This document shows, in pieces, positions 1 to 9,336 of a DNA stretch of 64,000 nucleotides. Below the pieces are notes generated by a model. That model did no database searches. It saw only the letters and a list, made by a program, of their open reading frames with translations, and had not been told where the DNA came from. Origin of the DNA: Prevotella dentasini JCM 15908 (lineage in GTDB: Bacteria; Bacteroidota; Bacteroidia; Bacteroidales; Bacteroidaceae); the NCBI RefSeq assembly GCF_000614065.1, contig NZ_BAKG01000008.1:1-64000 (forward strand), given 5' to 3'. The position numbers were made by a program, and so were the translations under genes. The number at the start of each line of letters is the position of its first letter. The first letter of the stretch is position 1.

Positions 1-105
1 CGTTAGCGAATTTTATATACGGTTAGAAATTTACGGGGAAGCGGTTAGAAAAATATTTCTATACGTATATAAATTTTCCGCTAACCGTATATAAATTTTA
101 GGCCT
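1..105. repeat. Copy 1 of a dispersed palindromic element (left edge truncated)
   Basis: AT-rich DNA built from copies of TTTATATACGGTTAG in both orientations. Positions 12-53 are identical, in the same orientation, to 59548-59589. Positions 71-98 hold an arm (CCGCTAACCGTATATAAA core) that matches the right arm of the second copy with one difference. The partner arm is degenerate or lies left of the window. It sits downstream of the cyclophilin gene. No ORF or transposase is associated. Confidence 0.75.
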
Positions 106-178
106 CCCCGAAGCCCGGAAAACAACGGCCAATCCTGCCGGAAACCGGTACTGTCCCGGCAAAGGCTCTCGCTTCTTT

Positions 179-922
179 TTACGATACTTCTACATTCATT
201 GTAATGTCGGAAACCGGGCGGTCGTTGTGGTCGGTCTCGGTGTTTTGTATTCGTTCCACTACATCCAAGCCTTCTTCCACCTCTCCGAAGACGGTGTACT
301 GATTGTCGAGGAAAGGAGTTCCGCCGATGGTGGTGTAGGCTTCTGTCTGCTCGGCGGTGAAGGTGGGCCTGCCATTTTCCTTGCATATCTTCTTGGTTTC
401 CGCGATGAGGCGGTCTTGCAGGTCTTGCAGGCCTGCGCGGTCGCGGTTTCGGCGTAGTGTCATTATCTCGTCGTGATGTTCTTTTACAAGTTGGTTGAAT
501 ACGGTCTGTTCCTGCTGCATCGCCATCTGCCGCTCCATCTGTTTTAGCTCTGCTGCGTTATAGGTTTTGCCCCATACGATGTAGAACTGGCTGCCGCTGC
601 TCTCGCGTTCGGGGTTTACCTCGTCGCCGGTACGGGCGGCACTCAGCGCACCGCGCTTGTGGAAGAGCCGGGGATAGACGAACTCGGCAGGGATGGTATG
701 GCCGGGACCACCCGTTCCGAGCATCTTGCCCTTGGGGGCATTTCTGCTTTCGGGGTCGCCGCCCTGCACCATGAAGTCCTTGATGACGCGGTGGAAGAGC
801 GTGTCGTCGAAGTAGCCTTCTTTGGCCAGCTTGATGAAGTTGTCGCGATGTTTCGGGGTCTCGTCGTAGAGGCGGACGGTGATGTCGCCTTCTGTTGTCT
901 TTATTTTGATTCTTGTTGCCAT
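179..922 (-). CDS. Peptidyl-prolyl cis-trans isomerase, cyclophilin type
   Basis: A 247-residue cyclophilin that should catalyse cis-trans isomerisation of X-Pro bonds during protein folding. The core motif FHRVIKDFMVQGGD lies near residues 43-56, followed by GSQFYIV near residue 110 and the C-terminal LDNQYTVFGEVEEGLDVV. About 75 residues of charged, probably helical sequence are inserted between GSQFYIV and the TIGGTPFLD strand; I know similar insertions from Bacteroidota cyclophilins. There is no signal peptide, so it is probably cytoplasmic. The start MATRIKIKTTEG gives a normal cyclophilin N-terminus. The gene stands alone, followed downstream by the repeat element at the window edge. 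Confidence 0.93.
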   Translation of the reverse strand: MATRIKIKTTEGDITVRLYDETPKHRDNFIKLAKEGYFDDTLFHRVIKDFMVQGGDPESRNAPKGKMLGTGGPGHTIPAEFVYPRLFHKRGALSAARTGDEVNPERESSGSQFYIVWGKTYNAAELKQMERQMAMQQEQTVFNQLVKEHHDEIMTLRRNRDRAGLQDLQDRLIAETKKICKENGRPTFTAEQTEAYTTIGGTPFLDNQYTVFGEVEEGLDVVERIQNTETDHNDRPVSDITMNVEVS

Positions 923-1106
923 AATGATGAATGTTGTCTTTTGCTTATGGGGATGTTTCTATTTTTGATGATTGTATAGGCGGGATGATTTGCTGACTTT
1001 TTTGGTTTTTTCTTTCGGGGACACTGGGGCATCTTTCTGTGGTAAATGACTTTGTTTTCAGGCATGTAGGATAATGTTCCTATGCTGTTAGTCCGTCTGC
1101 CTGTTT

Positions 1107-1940
1107 CTACATTCCCCTTGCCTTGAAAATCCTTTCTTTTGCATCGTTGATTTCCTGAAACTTTTTCTCGGCAGCCTTGCGGATGTCCTCGCCGAGCGTT
1201 GCCACACGGTCGGGATGGTGCTTGAGGGCCATCTTTCGGTAGGCAGCTTTCACTTCGTCGTCGGTAGCAGCCGGAGAGATGCCCAGCACCTTGTAGGCAT
1301 CATCAAGGCTGCCTCTGCTGTCGGCACCGTTTTCGAGGTTGAGCATGGACTCTACGTCCTGTTCGGAGAGGTTCATGTAGCGTGCCACTTCTTTCAGGGC
1401 AGCTGTCTCTTCCGGGCTGACGATACCGTCTGCCTTGGCTATCAGTACGAGATAGTTGAGTAGCTGTAGGCGTTGCCCCTCGTTGGAGTGGAAGGAGATT
1501 TCCATGCAGCTCTTGCGGATGGTCTCCTTGAATGTAAATGCTCCCTGCTGCTTTTGCATCTCGAATAGTTTGAGAAGAATATCCTCACCTTGGGCAACGG
1601 CTGCCTCTCCGAAGTTCTTACGCAGGAACTGCCGTACAAACTCCATTTCGGAGTGCATCACCTTTCCGTCCGCCTTGATGATGTAGGAGGAGAGGACAAG
1701 CATGGAGAAGAGGAAAGAGTTGCGGTCTTCTTCAAAGGGACGCTGTCCGTATGGCTGTTGATACTGATAATTTTCCTGCCGGTAGTTGGTGTCGTCGTTG
1801 GCATAGTAGCCTTTTCCTTTATCGCCTTCTATCGCGTCGTCGATGAGGCTTCCGATGCAGTAGCCTGCCACTGCGCCCAAGACGCTTCCGCCTGCAAGCA
1901 CCCAGCCGAGTGCTCCGCCTATCCATTTTCCTATTGCCAT
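1107..1940 (-). CDS. TerB-like / J-domain protein (DjlA-like co-chaperone)
   Basis: 277 residues. The N-terminus has a glycine-rich hydrophobic segment (GGALGWVLAGGSVLGAVAGY, residues 8-27) that could insert in the membrane. A TerB-like helical domain spans about residues 75-195 (SMLVLSSYIIKADGKV and a second KADGIVSPEE acidic repeat). A J domain ends the protein: DAYKVLGISPAATDDEVKAAY, then the invariant HPD in KHHPDRV. This order matches DjlA-type DnaJ proteins, which stimulate DnaK ATPase; the partner here is inferred. No other chaperone gene adjoins it. Confidence 0.88.
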   Translation of the reverse strand: MAIGKWIGGALGWVLAGGSVLGAVAGYCIGSLIDDAIEGDKGKGYYANDDTNYRQENYQYQQPYGQRPFEEDRNSFLFSMLVLSSYIIKADGKVMHSEMEFVRQFLRKNFGEAAVAQGEDILLKLFEMQKQQGAFTFKETIRKSCMEISFHSNEGQRLQLLNYLVLIAKADGIVSPEETAALKEVARYMNLSEQDVESMLNLENGADSRGSLDDAYKVLGISPAATDDEVKAAYRKMALKHHPDRVATLGEDIRKAAEKKFQEINDAKERIFKARGM

Positions 1941-2105
1941 CTTGTTGTTTTTTTTCTGTTAGCTTGTTCGTAATTCTTTTTTTGATTTGATTATAGTTCT
2001 TCAAAGATAATGCCAAATGTTCTATATTCATGCATGATACGTCGAAGATGGGATGGTGATATGTCTGTATTATATATTTTTTCTGTGTTTTTATTATATT
2101 GCCTG

Positions 2106-2554
2106 TTAAATATTTTCGTATGACGGAATATCCTCTAAGAAAGTGTAGCTCATGTTCTGATAGTCCATCTTACAAGCGTATGTCTGCATACCGTTCGAGA
2201 CGACCAGATAGTCTACGTGGAGGAGGAGATTATACACGGAAATCTGGTCGAAGACCTTCTGTGTGATGGGAATGTGGGGGGCTTTGTATTCGGCTATCAT
2301 CCGGGGATGAAGTTCCCGGTCGTAAAGCACGCTGTCTGCCCGGACCGTCTTGTCTCCCACTTGCAGGGCAACTTCGTTGGCGAGTAGGTAGAGGGATAGC
2401 CCTTATGTTCGACCAAGAAATGGATGAAATGTTGGCGTACCCACTCCTCCGGAGTAAGGACGACAAATCTCCGGCGGAGAATGTCGAATATTCTCTTTTT
2501 CCCGTCCGTCTCTTGAATGTTGATTTTATATTGGGGGAGGTTGAGTTGTATCAT
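2106..2554 (-). pseudogene. HsdR N-terminal-like nuclease-fold protein, one frameshift
   Basis: Two overlapping frames together encode one protein of about 149 residues. The first half starts MIQLNLPQYKINIQETDGKK and includes RRRFVVLTPEEWVRQHFIHFL. The second half carries VGDKTVRADSVLYDRELHPRMIAEYKAP, which looks like the D..ExK core of a PD-(D/E)XK fold. It resembles the stand-alone HSDR_N_2 protein that in Bacteroidales sits divergently next to holA, exactly as here. The frame is restored by adding one base near position 2385 (codons for Pro-Ser-Thr). It is a small conserved protein, not part of a type I restriction system: no hsdM or hsdS is present. Confidence 0.75.
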
Positions 2555-2739
2555 TTTGAAGCCTTATATATAATAAGGTGGATTTTCGTTTGAATGGGTG
2601 TTCAAGGAATTTGCTATGAAAATTTTGTTTTCTATTCCTTTTCAATTAACTTTGCATATATAATATAAGGTGTAGAATGGGAGTTTGTTCCTTATACAGG
2701 ATTCGACTCATATTTTGTGCAAAGTTAATAAAAAAGATA

Positions 2740-3765
2740 ATGTCTACAAAGCAAGGTACAACATTTCAAAGCGTCATGCAGGATTTGAAGGCGCGCAAGT
2801 TTTCCCCCATCTATATTCTGATGGGTGATGAGGCTTATTACATAGACCGGATATCCGACTATATTGCCAACAATGTACTGACACCTGAGGAACGCGACTT
2901 CAATCAGACCATTTGTTTCGGGGCGGATGTTACGGCCGTACAGGTTGCTGATATGGCAAGACGCTATCCAATGATGGCAGAATATCAGGTTATCATTGTA
3001 AAGGAAGCACAGAACATTCGCACATTGGACGCTTTGGAGAAGTATCTGAAGAATCCTATTCGTTCTACTATATTGGTATGGTGCCATAAAAACGGGAAAA
3101 TAGATGCGCGCAAGAAAGTGTTGCCTTTGGCCCAAGCGGTTGGGGTTGTATTTGAAAGCAAGAAGATTCGAGAATATCAGTTGGAAGACTTTATTCAAAA
3201 TTATCTGAAGCCAAAAGGTGTTTCCATTGATTCGAAGTCGTGCCAAATGATTACTGATCATGTTGGTGCCGATTTGAGTAGACTAACTTCTGAACTTGAC
3301 AAGGTGGTTCTTTCGCTTTCTGAAAACAATCTTCGTATAACTCCAGAAGTGGTAGAAAAGGAGATTGGGGTAAGCAAAGATTTCAATGCTTTTGAACTGC
3401 GTGATGCTATTGTTCGGAAGGATATTTTTAAGGCAAATCAGATTATCAATTATTTTGACAAAAATCCAAAGGCTGGTTCTCTTTATTCTTTTCTCCCTTT
3501 GCTGTTTTCTTTTTTTCAAAATCTGATGATAGTCCATTATTCTCCCCAAAAGCAGTCGGAAAACGATGTTGCTAAGGTTTTGGATTTACGCTCCAGCTGG
3601 GGAGCAAAAGATTATTTTATAGGATCGAGAAGATATTCTGCCCGTAAAACAATGGAGATAATTTCAAAGATTCGGGACACCGATGCGAAGAGTAAAGGAT
3701 TGGATAATCCAAATACGAGTGCAGGAGAACTGATGAAAGAGCTTATTTTTTTCATTTTACACTAA
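2740..3765 (+). CDS. holA: DNA polymerase III subunit delta
   Basis: The clamp-loader delta subunit, 341 residues from the chosen ATG. It should open the beta sliding clamp in the replication holoenzyme. The N-terminal region FSPIYILMGDEAYYIDRISDYI is typical of HolA, followed by the degenerate AAA+ core (QVIIVKEAQNIRTLDALEKYLKNP) and a C-terminal helical collar domain. An upstream in-frame start at 2677 would add 21 residues unlike the family, so MSTKQGTTFQ at 2740 is preferred. It is divergent from the HsdR-N-like gene, the usual Bacteroidales arrangement. Confidence 0.93.
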   Translation: MSTKQGTTFQSVMQDLKARKFSPIYILMGDEAYYIDRISDYIANNVLTPEERDFNQTICFGADVTAVQVADMARRYPMMAEYQVIIVKEAQNIRTLDALEKYLKNPIRSTILVWCHKNGKIDARKKVLPLAQAVGVVFESKKIREYQLEDFIQNYLKPKGVSIDSKSCQMITDHVGADLSRLTSELDKVVLSLSENNLRITPEVVEKEIGVSKDFNAFELRDAIVRKDIFKANQIINYFDKNPKAGSLYSFLPLLFSFFQNLMIVHYSPQKQSENDVAKVLDLRSSWGAKDYFIGSRRYSARKTMEIISKIRDTDAKSKGLDNPNTSAGELMKELIFFILH

Positions 3766-3773
3766 AAACTTAG

Positions 3774-3804
3774 AGATTTCGGGCTGTTTATTTGCTCGAA
3801 ATCT
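3774..3804 (+). terminator. Possible terminator hairpin after holA
   Basis: AGATTTCG (3774-3781) pairs perfectly with CGAAATCT (3797-3804) around a 15-base loop, just after the holA stop. The following U-tract is weak, so termination is an inference. Confidence 0.4.
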
Positions 3805-4497
3805 ATCGAAAAATACCAATTTCAGCCCTGTTTTTCTCTAGATTAGCAATTCCCAAAAACGGATTTTCAGGGCTTAAAAGTCTAAGAATAGGGAAGTTAG
3901 CTAATTTTTAATGCTCTAAAATTTGCATATTTTCGTCTGATTAATCACTCGTTCAGGAATATGCGAAAAATGGGAAATATAGAACTTTTCACCATCTCTT
4001 ATTTTTTGTTTTGGTGTTGTTAACGTTCAGCATTGTAAAGTTTTAGTTTTGAAAGTAAAACCAAAAGAAGATATGTTAAGAGCAAATGGAGATTATTTTG
4101 TTTGAAAAATATGCACAAGTCGCCCCGTGTTTATATATCCAAACCTAAATATTCTTATTCAAAAAGCAAGACGAATAGATATGCGGATTGGGATAATACC
4201 TGTAAAATACTATATATTAGCAAGTTTATAGTTTTTATAGACGTATTTCATGTGATAATAGTGGTGAATTTTCTCTTTTGGTGTGTATATTGGTAAAATT
4301 ACATTCATAAATTAAACATTAACTATCTGTATATGAGTGATTTAAGTTAAATTGTTCAATGGTTGACTATAGCAGTTTATGTTTCTATATTTTATCTTTG
4401 TATATACAAATATAAATTACTCACATTTGTAAATTGCAGGGTTCTGTGTTTTGATATAAAAACAGAAAAGTTAGAGACCTGAATATTTTCTTTTTTA
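3805..4497. other. AT-rich intergenic region between holA and the HTH gene
   Basis: About 690 bases with no convincing gene. A possible -7 box TATCTTTG lies at 4393-4400 without a well-placed upstream element. A 64-codon ORF at 4102-4296 has no recognisable ribosome binding site or family resemblance. AGCCCTG near 3823 and CAGGGCT near 3870 are complementary and could form a weak hairpin. Confidence 0.5.
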
Positions 4498-4529
4498 TTT
4501 GGAATTTTGAATTATTTGCTTTACCTTTG
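4498..4529 (+). promoter_or_regulatory. Bacteroidota-type promoter of the HTH gene
   Basis: TTTG at 4498-4501, a 20-base spacer, then TACCTTTG at 4522-4529. This matches the sigma-70-type consensus of Bacteroidota (TTTG / TAnnTTTG). The predicted start is near 4535, giving a leader of about 45 bases that contains the small hairpin GAAGC..GCTTC. Confidence 0.65.
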
Positions 4530-4579
4530 TAAAATAATATAAGAAGAAGCTTATTGCTTCAAAAATAGTACTTTTAGAC

Positions 4580-5050
4580 ATGAAGGATAGAATTAAGCAG
4601 CTCATGGAGAGTCAACACATGACCCAACAAACCTTTGCGGATTTCATTGGAATCTCAACCGCGTCATTGAGTAGCATCTTCAATGGTCGGACGAAACCTA
4701 CTCTTAATACGGTTGAAGCTATAAAAGGAAAATTCACTACTATCAATCTTGAGTGGTTGATGTATGGTTCTGGCCCTATGTTTAAGGAGCAGGCTACAGC
4801 TATGGATAGTGGTGATAATACTAAGCAATCAATCAATGAGGGAGCTTTTGAGTTTGGCGGTGATGAGCGGTACAATGCTCCCCTATCCTCTCGTCTTTCT
4901 GAAAGTGTTTCTGATTATAGTGTGAGAAAGACAACCAATAATATAGGGCATGCTGATGTGAAATATATTGACAAACCACAACGAAGTATCACTGAGATTC
5001 GTATATTCTTTGATGATCAGACTTGGGAAAGTTTTGTACCCAAAAAATAG
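4580..5050 (+). CDS. XRE-family helix-turn-helix regulator
   Basis: 156 residues. The N-terminal 65 residues form a Cro/CI-type HTH: MKDRIKQLMESQHMTQQTFADFIGISTASLSSIFNGRTKPTLNTVEAI, with recognition helix around TASLSSIFNGR. The remaining 90 residues are polar with no known domain; they end in a short conserved-looking stretch, EIRIFFDDQTWESFVPKK. The WLMYGSGPMF motif after the HTH is common in Bacteroidales versions. The DNA target is unknown. Its own promoter lies directly upstream and it is not obviously in an operon with pyrK. Confidence 0.85.
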   Translation: MKDRIKQLMESQHMTQQTFADFIGISTASLSSIFNGRTKPTLNTVEAIKGKFTTINLEWLMYGSGPMFKEQATAMDSGDNTKQSINEGAFEFGGDERYNAPLSSRLSESVSDYSVRKTTNNIGHADVKYIDKPQRSITEIRIFFDDQTWESFVPKK

Positions 5051-5384
5051 TTATTAAAAGCGAAGTGGGCATTGTTTCGAGTTGAAGAGGCATGACCTCC
5101 ACCTGTCTTTAGCCAATAAGTTATTGGTTGAGATATTTATATCATGCTTGGCTTTTTGTTTTGCGTTGTTTGTGAAACGGAACTATCGGATTTGGTGCAG
5201 CTCTCTATGCGTTGTGTCCAATGTTTTCGGCTGTACTTCATTTTATGGATTGTCATCTATCCCTAAATCTTTATATTAGCAAGTTAAATGTAGTTGAGAT
5301 GTTGCATGGCTGATGTATTTTTTATATTTTTGTATTCGGATATGGATACTCCCTTGTTCCGCTTGCAATTTTGCAATCCTTATT
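5051..5384. other. Intergenic region upstream of pyrK
   Basis: About 330 bases. The reading frame at 5082-5279 starts with TTG, lacks a ribosome binding site and looks random in composition; I do not call it. CCAATAAGTTATTGG near 5110-5125 is a small palindrome. No clear promoter consensus was seen. Confidence 0.45.
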
Positions 5385-5396
5385 ATGATACATCAG

Positions 5397-6167
5397 ATGA
5401 AGAAATTTATCAAAGACCTTACTGTTTCCTCTTTGGAGCATCTTAACGATAAGCATGTCCTTATCAAGTTGACCGACAGCTCTCCATTACCTCCCATGTT
5501 GCCGGGGCAATTTGTAGAAGTGCGTGTAGATAAGTCCTCTTTTACATTCCTCCGTCGTCCCATCTCTATCAATTATGTTGATACCGAGCGTAATGAGCTA
5601 TGGCTCTTGGTAGCTGCCATCGGAGAGGGTACGCATGCAATGGCATGTTTGAATACGGGCGACAAGCTGAATTGTATGTTCCCATTGGGCAATGGTTTTA
5701 GCATGCCAACTGCTTCTGACCAGAGGTTTTTACTGGTAGGAGGTGGAGTAGGTGTTGCTCCGTTGCTTTATTTCGGTAAATATATAAGGAAAATGAAGTC
5801 CGAACCCATATTCCTTTTAGGAGCACGGACGGGGAAAGATCTCTTGGAGATGGATGCTTTCAGGGAATTGGGAACGGTTCATGTTACTACCGAAGATGGA
5901 AGTGTGGGAGAAAAGGGATTTGTTACCGATCATCCCGTTTTGCAAAGAGAGCATTTCGACCAAATTTCTACTTGTGGACCTAAGCCCATGATGGTTGCTG
6001 TAGCTAAGTTTGCCCGGAAAGCTGGTATTCGCTGTGAGGCTTCTTTGGAGAACATGATGGCTTGCGGAGTGGGAGCTTGTCTCTGTTGTGTGGAGAAGAC
6101 AACCGTAGGCAATCTCTGTGTCTGCAAGGAGGGGCCTGTCTTTGATGTTAACCGTTTGTTATGGTAA
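5397..6167 (+). CDS. pyrK: Dihydroorotate dehydrogenase electron transfer subunit
   Basis: The FAD/[2Fe-2S] subunit of class 1B dihydroorotate dehydrogenase; it passes electrons from the PyrD subunit to NAD+. The ferredoxin-reductase-like fold starts MKKFIKDLTVSS. The FAD site includes FLRRPISINYVD, and the NAD-binding region reads LLVGGGVGVAPLLYFGKY. The C-terminus carries the 2Fe-2S cysteines in MMACGVGACLCCVE and NLCVCKEGPVFD. ATG at 5397 gives the family N-terminus; another ATG lies 12 bases upstream at 5385. pyrD follows after 41 bases, so the two are probably co-transcribed. Confidence 0.93.
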   Translation: MKKFIKDLTVSSLEHLNDKHVLIKLTDSSPLPPMLPGQFVEVRVDKSSFTFLRRPISINYVDTERNELWLLVAAIGEGTHAMACLNTGDKLNCMFPLGNGFSMPTASDQRFLLVGGGVGVAPLLYFGKYIRKMKSEPIFLLGARTGKDLLEMDAFRELGTVHVTTEDGSVGEKGFVTDHPVLQREHFDQISTCGPKPMMVAVAKFARKAGIRCEASLENMMACGVGACLCCVEKTTVGNLCVCKEGPVFDVNRLLW

Positions 6168-6208
6168 GAGCGGTAGTATATAATTATTTGTAAAATAAAA
6201 TACAATAT

Positions 6209-7113
6209 ATGGCAAATCTAAATGTAAAGATAAATGATTTACTTCTTAAGAATCCTGTAATGACAGCAAGCGGTACTTTCGGCTACGGCTTGGAGTTTCA
6301 GGATTTTGTTCCTCTCAATCAAATAGGTGGTATTATCGTAAAGGGCACGACACTTCATCCACGTGAGGGAAACGACTATCCGCGAATGGTGGAGACAGCA
6401 CAGGGAATGTTGAATTGTGTCGGACTGCAAAATAAGGGAGTGGATTATTTTATCGAACATATCTATCCGGAGATAAAGAATATAGATACCAATATGATTG
6501 TCAATGTCAGTGGCAACTCCCCCGAGGCGTATGCTGAGACTGCTGCCCGGCTTGATGCTTGGAGGGGATTCCCGCAATAGAGGTGAATATCTCCTGCCCG
6601 AATGTAAAAGAAGGCGGTATGGCGTTTGGCGTTACGTGCGGTGGTGCTGCAACCATTGTCAAGGCTGTACGCCAGCATTACCACAAGACGATGATAGTAA
6701 AGCTCTCTCCGAATGTTACCGATATTGCCAGTATTGCCCGTGCCTGTGAGGATGAGGGAGCCGATTCTGTTTCGCTTATTAATACTCTGATGGGTATGGC
6801 GATAGATATAGAGCATCGTTGTCCGAAGCTAAGTATTCGCACGGGCGGTTTGAGTGGCCCAGCCGTGAAGCCTGTTGCCCTCCGTATGGTGAACGATGTG
6901 GCAAAATCCGTCAGAATTCCTGTTGTTGGGTTAGGAGGTATCTCCACGGCTGAGGACGCCATTGAGTTTCTGATGGCAGGTGCCACGGCTATTCAGATAG
7001 GTACAGCCAATTTTCTTGACCCACAAATAACGATAAAGGTGCGCGACGGTATCAATGACTGGCTCGACCGTCATGGTTGCCAATCGGTCAGCGAGATTAT
7101 CGGCTGTGTGTAA
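6209..7113 (+). pseudogene. pyrD: Dihydroorotate dehydrogenase B catalytic subunit, one frameshift
   Basis: The FMN-dependent TIM-barrel subunit that oxidises dihydroorotate to orotate in UMP synthesis. The first frame starts MANLNVKINDLLLKNPVMTASGTFGYG and runs to 6580; the second resumes with [19 protein letters not shown], which holds the catalytic-region NISCPN. It ends with [27 protein letters not shown], the phosphate-binding end of the barrel. Adding one base at about 6557 (GATGC then TTGGAGG) joins the frames into about 302 residues, the normal length. With pyrK intact next door, a consensus error is more likely than gene loss. Confidence 0.9.
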
Positions 7114-7544
7114 TGATGGTTATTCGTCTTAGATACGTTTAGAGACTTTGGTAAGCGAATTGTCCTGAAGCCAAGAGGTGGATAATAACTTGACGTTTAT
7201 TATCTATGTTTTTGAGTTTCATATTTTTCCTGTCATTCTGTCAAGGATTGATAACTATCTGATAATGAACATGTAAAATGTTAAATCAGTTGATAGCCTG
7301 ACAGCAACGTATGCCGATAGGCTATTGACGGCTTAGAGCAACAGCTTCTCTCTAAGGTAATGGATAAAGTTTGAAACCCAAGAAAGTTGTATTCTGCCCA
7401 TTATTTGACGTTCTCAATTTAGTTTATTTATCCTCTATTCTTAGCCTTTGAATGATCTTTTTTGATCATGAAACTTAAAGGGTGTTCCTTTCTTTGGTAT
7501 TGTCTTCTCTTTTAAAGACCTTTGTATAATAAATATAATGGAAA
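7114..7544. other. Intergenic region between pyrD and the R-M operon
   Basis: About 430 bases, AT-rich. No gene, strong promoter or terminator could be supported. Two GATC sites (near 7456 and 7464) lie about 80-90 bases upstream of the methylase gene; if the operon recognises GATC these could affect its own expression, which is speculative. Confidence 0.4.
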
Positions 7545-8531
7545 GTGGATATACTGAATAAAGCAAGACCATTTATCAAGTGGGTTGGAGGAAAAGGTCA
7601 GTTGATAGACCAACTTATTCCACTGCTTCCTACTAATTTGGATAAATGGGAAAACGTAACTTATATTGAGCCTTTTGTTGGTGGAGGGGCAATGCTTTTT
7701 CACATGCTGCAACATTATCCCAATATAACGCATGCCGTAATAAGTGATATTAACTCAGACCTCATCACATGTTATCTTACTGTACGGGATAGCCCGGAAG
7801 AACTTATTTGTTCTTTAAAAGATATTGAAAACCACTATCTGGACATTAAGACAGAAGAGGAGCGGAAGGCTTTCTTTTTAGATATACGTGCGCAGTATAA
7901 CCGTAAGAATCTTTCGCCAATAGAGAATACATCTAAATTTTTCTTCTTAAACAAAACTTGTTTTAATGGATTGTATAGAGTAAACAAGTCCGGGACTTTC
8001 AATGTTCCTTTTGGAAAATATAAAAATCCGATGATTTGCGACTCTGAAACTATTAGGAAAGATAGCGAAGTCCTGCAAAAAGTTGATATTCTCAATGGAG
8101 ATTTTGAAGAAACAATCAACTATGCCATAGGGAAAACATTGTTTTATTTTGATCCTCCATATCGCCCATTAAGTGATACGTCAAATTTTAATGATTATAC
8201 AAAAGAACCTTTTAACGATGATGCGCAAGTCAGACTAAAAAGGTTTTGTGACAAAGTGGATAAGGCAGGCTATTCTTTCATGCTTAGCAACTCTGATGGA
8301 AAAGGTAAGGAAGAAGTTGATAATTTCTTTGATATACTTTATAAAGATTACCATATAGAACGAGTTTGGGCTGCTCGTAGTGTAAACGCTAATCCAAAGA
8401 AACGTGGAAAGTTGACGGAGATTCTCGTACATAACTACCCTACGACGAAAGTATATCCATTTATTAGTGACGGAAATAGTCAATCAAGTTTAATAGCTGA
8501 AGATAGAGCGAAATATGGAAAAAAACTTTGA
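7545..8531 (+). CDS. DNA adenine methyltransferase, D12 class (DpnM-like, predicted GATC)
   Basis: 328 residues, alpha-class N6-adenine methyltransferase. The AdoMet motif PFVGGGAMLF is near residues 43-52 after the family N-terminus FIKWVGGKGQLIDQL; the catalytic DPPY lies at 203-206 in FYFDPPYRPLSDTSNF. This order and the partner nuclease place it with DpnM/Dam enzymes, which methylate A in GATC; the target here is inferred. The best start is GTG at 7545, since the nearby ATG at 7538 is out of frame. It overlaps the restriction gene by 17 bases, so translation is coupled. Confidence 0.9.
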   Translation: MDILNKARPFIKWVGGKGQLIDQLIPLLPTNLDKWENVTYIEPFVGGGAMLFHMLQHYPNITHAVISDINSDLITCYLTVRDSPEELICSLKDIENHYLDIKTEEERKAFFLDIRAQYNRKNLSPIENTSKFFFLNKTCFNGLYRVNKSGTFNVPFGKYKNPMICDSETIRKDSEVLQKVDILNGDFEETINYAIGKTLFYFDPPYRPLSDTSNFNDYTKEPFNDDAQVRLKRFCDKVDKAGYSFMLSNSDGKGKEEVDNFFDILYKDYHIERVWAARSVNANPKKRGKLTEILVHNYPTTKVYPFISDGNSQSSLIAEDRAKYGKKL

Positions 8532-9336
8532 AGAATTTATGTCCCAACTTCGAGAGACGAATCAGACGCTTGACTTCTTTTGTGATTTTGAGAAAATAGA
8601 AGGCAACGTTAATGATATAAAGCTAAGTCTTTGTATGCTTAATAGTCTTATTGGGGCTACAGACCTTCGTAAAAGCGTAGAGGCTATTTGGAACAGAGAT
8701 AAGACGGCCTTTAGAGTAATGGATATTCTGATAGCTGTCAGAAGTGGTGGTAAAAAGGTTGTTCTAAGCTCAACAGGGAAGGATATTATACTTGACCGTT
8801 TTTTTGATAGCGTAGACGGGGTTATGGAATACTTGAGCCAGACAGGTCTTGCAAGAGTTCTATGCGAAAGAAAAATTAAAGACCTTGTGGACTATGTATT
8901 TGGTATAGAAACGGGCTTAGATAGTAATGCCCGCAAAAATCGTAGTGGGCACGTTATGGAAAGTATGATTGCTAAAATCTTTAGAGAGAATGGTATTGAA
9001 TATCGGCAAGAAGTTTATTCTCGTGAATGGTCAGCCGTAACTCAGGCTCTTGGGGATGATGAGAAACGTTTTGATTTTGTAATAGAGAAGGAGCACAAAA
9101 CTTATCTCATAGAGGTAAACTTTTATAGTGGAGGAGGCTCTAAGCTGAATGAGGTTGCCCGTTCTTATTCTGACTTAGCACCTAAGATTAATGCTGTATC
9201 CGGCTTTGAGTTTGTATGGATTACCGATGGAGTGGGATGGAAGTCTGCAAAGAATAAACTCCAAGAAGCGTATGGGATTATACCAAGTATCTATAACTTA
9301 ACTAATATAAAAGATTTTATCAATGGCATCAGATAA
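8515..9336 (+). CDS. Type II restriction endonuclease, DpnII family
   Basis: 273 residues. The C-terminal half has the DpnII/MboI-family signature: KRFDFVIEKEHKTYLIEVNFYSGGG with D187, E200 and N202, followed by SKLNEVARSY, a variant PD-(D/E)XK nuclease core. Family members cut unmethylated GATC. The N-terminal half contains SLIGATDLRKSVEAIW, also family-typical. The start ATG at 8515 lies inside the end of the methylase gene, and its end overlaps the next gene by 14 bases. Composition is AT-rich like its two neighbours but unlike the second methylase. Confidence 0.88.
   Translation: MEKNFEEFMSQLRETNQTLDFFCDFEKIEGNVNDIKLSLCMLNSLIGATDLRKSVEAIWNRDKTAFRVMDILIAVRSGGKKVVLSSTGKDIILDRFFDSVDGVMEYLSQTGLARVLCERKIKDLVDYVFGIETGLDSNARKNRSGHVMESMIAKIFRENGIEYRQEVYSREWSAVTQALGDDEKRFDFVIEKEHKTYLIEVNFYSGGGSKLNEVARSYSDLAPKINAVSGFEFVWITDGVGWKSAKNKLQEAYGIIPSIYNLTNIKDFINGIR

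Noticed and set aside
2106..2554. Part of a type I restriction system
   Set aside because: Only a short HsdR-N-like fold is encoded, no hsdM or hsdS, and its place beside holA is a housekeeping arrangement in Bacteroidales.
4102..4296. 64-codon ORF between holA and the HTH gene
   Set aside because: No ribosome binding site, AT-driven composition and no conserved-looking segment.
5082..5279. 65-codon ORF before pyrK
   Set aside because: TTG start, no ribosome binding site, hydrophobic content looks accidental in AT-rich DNA.
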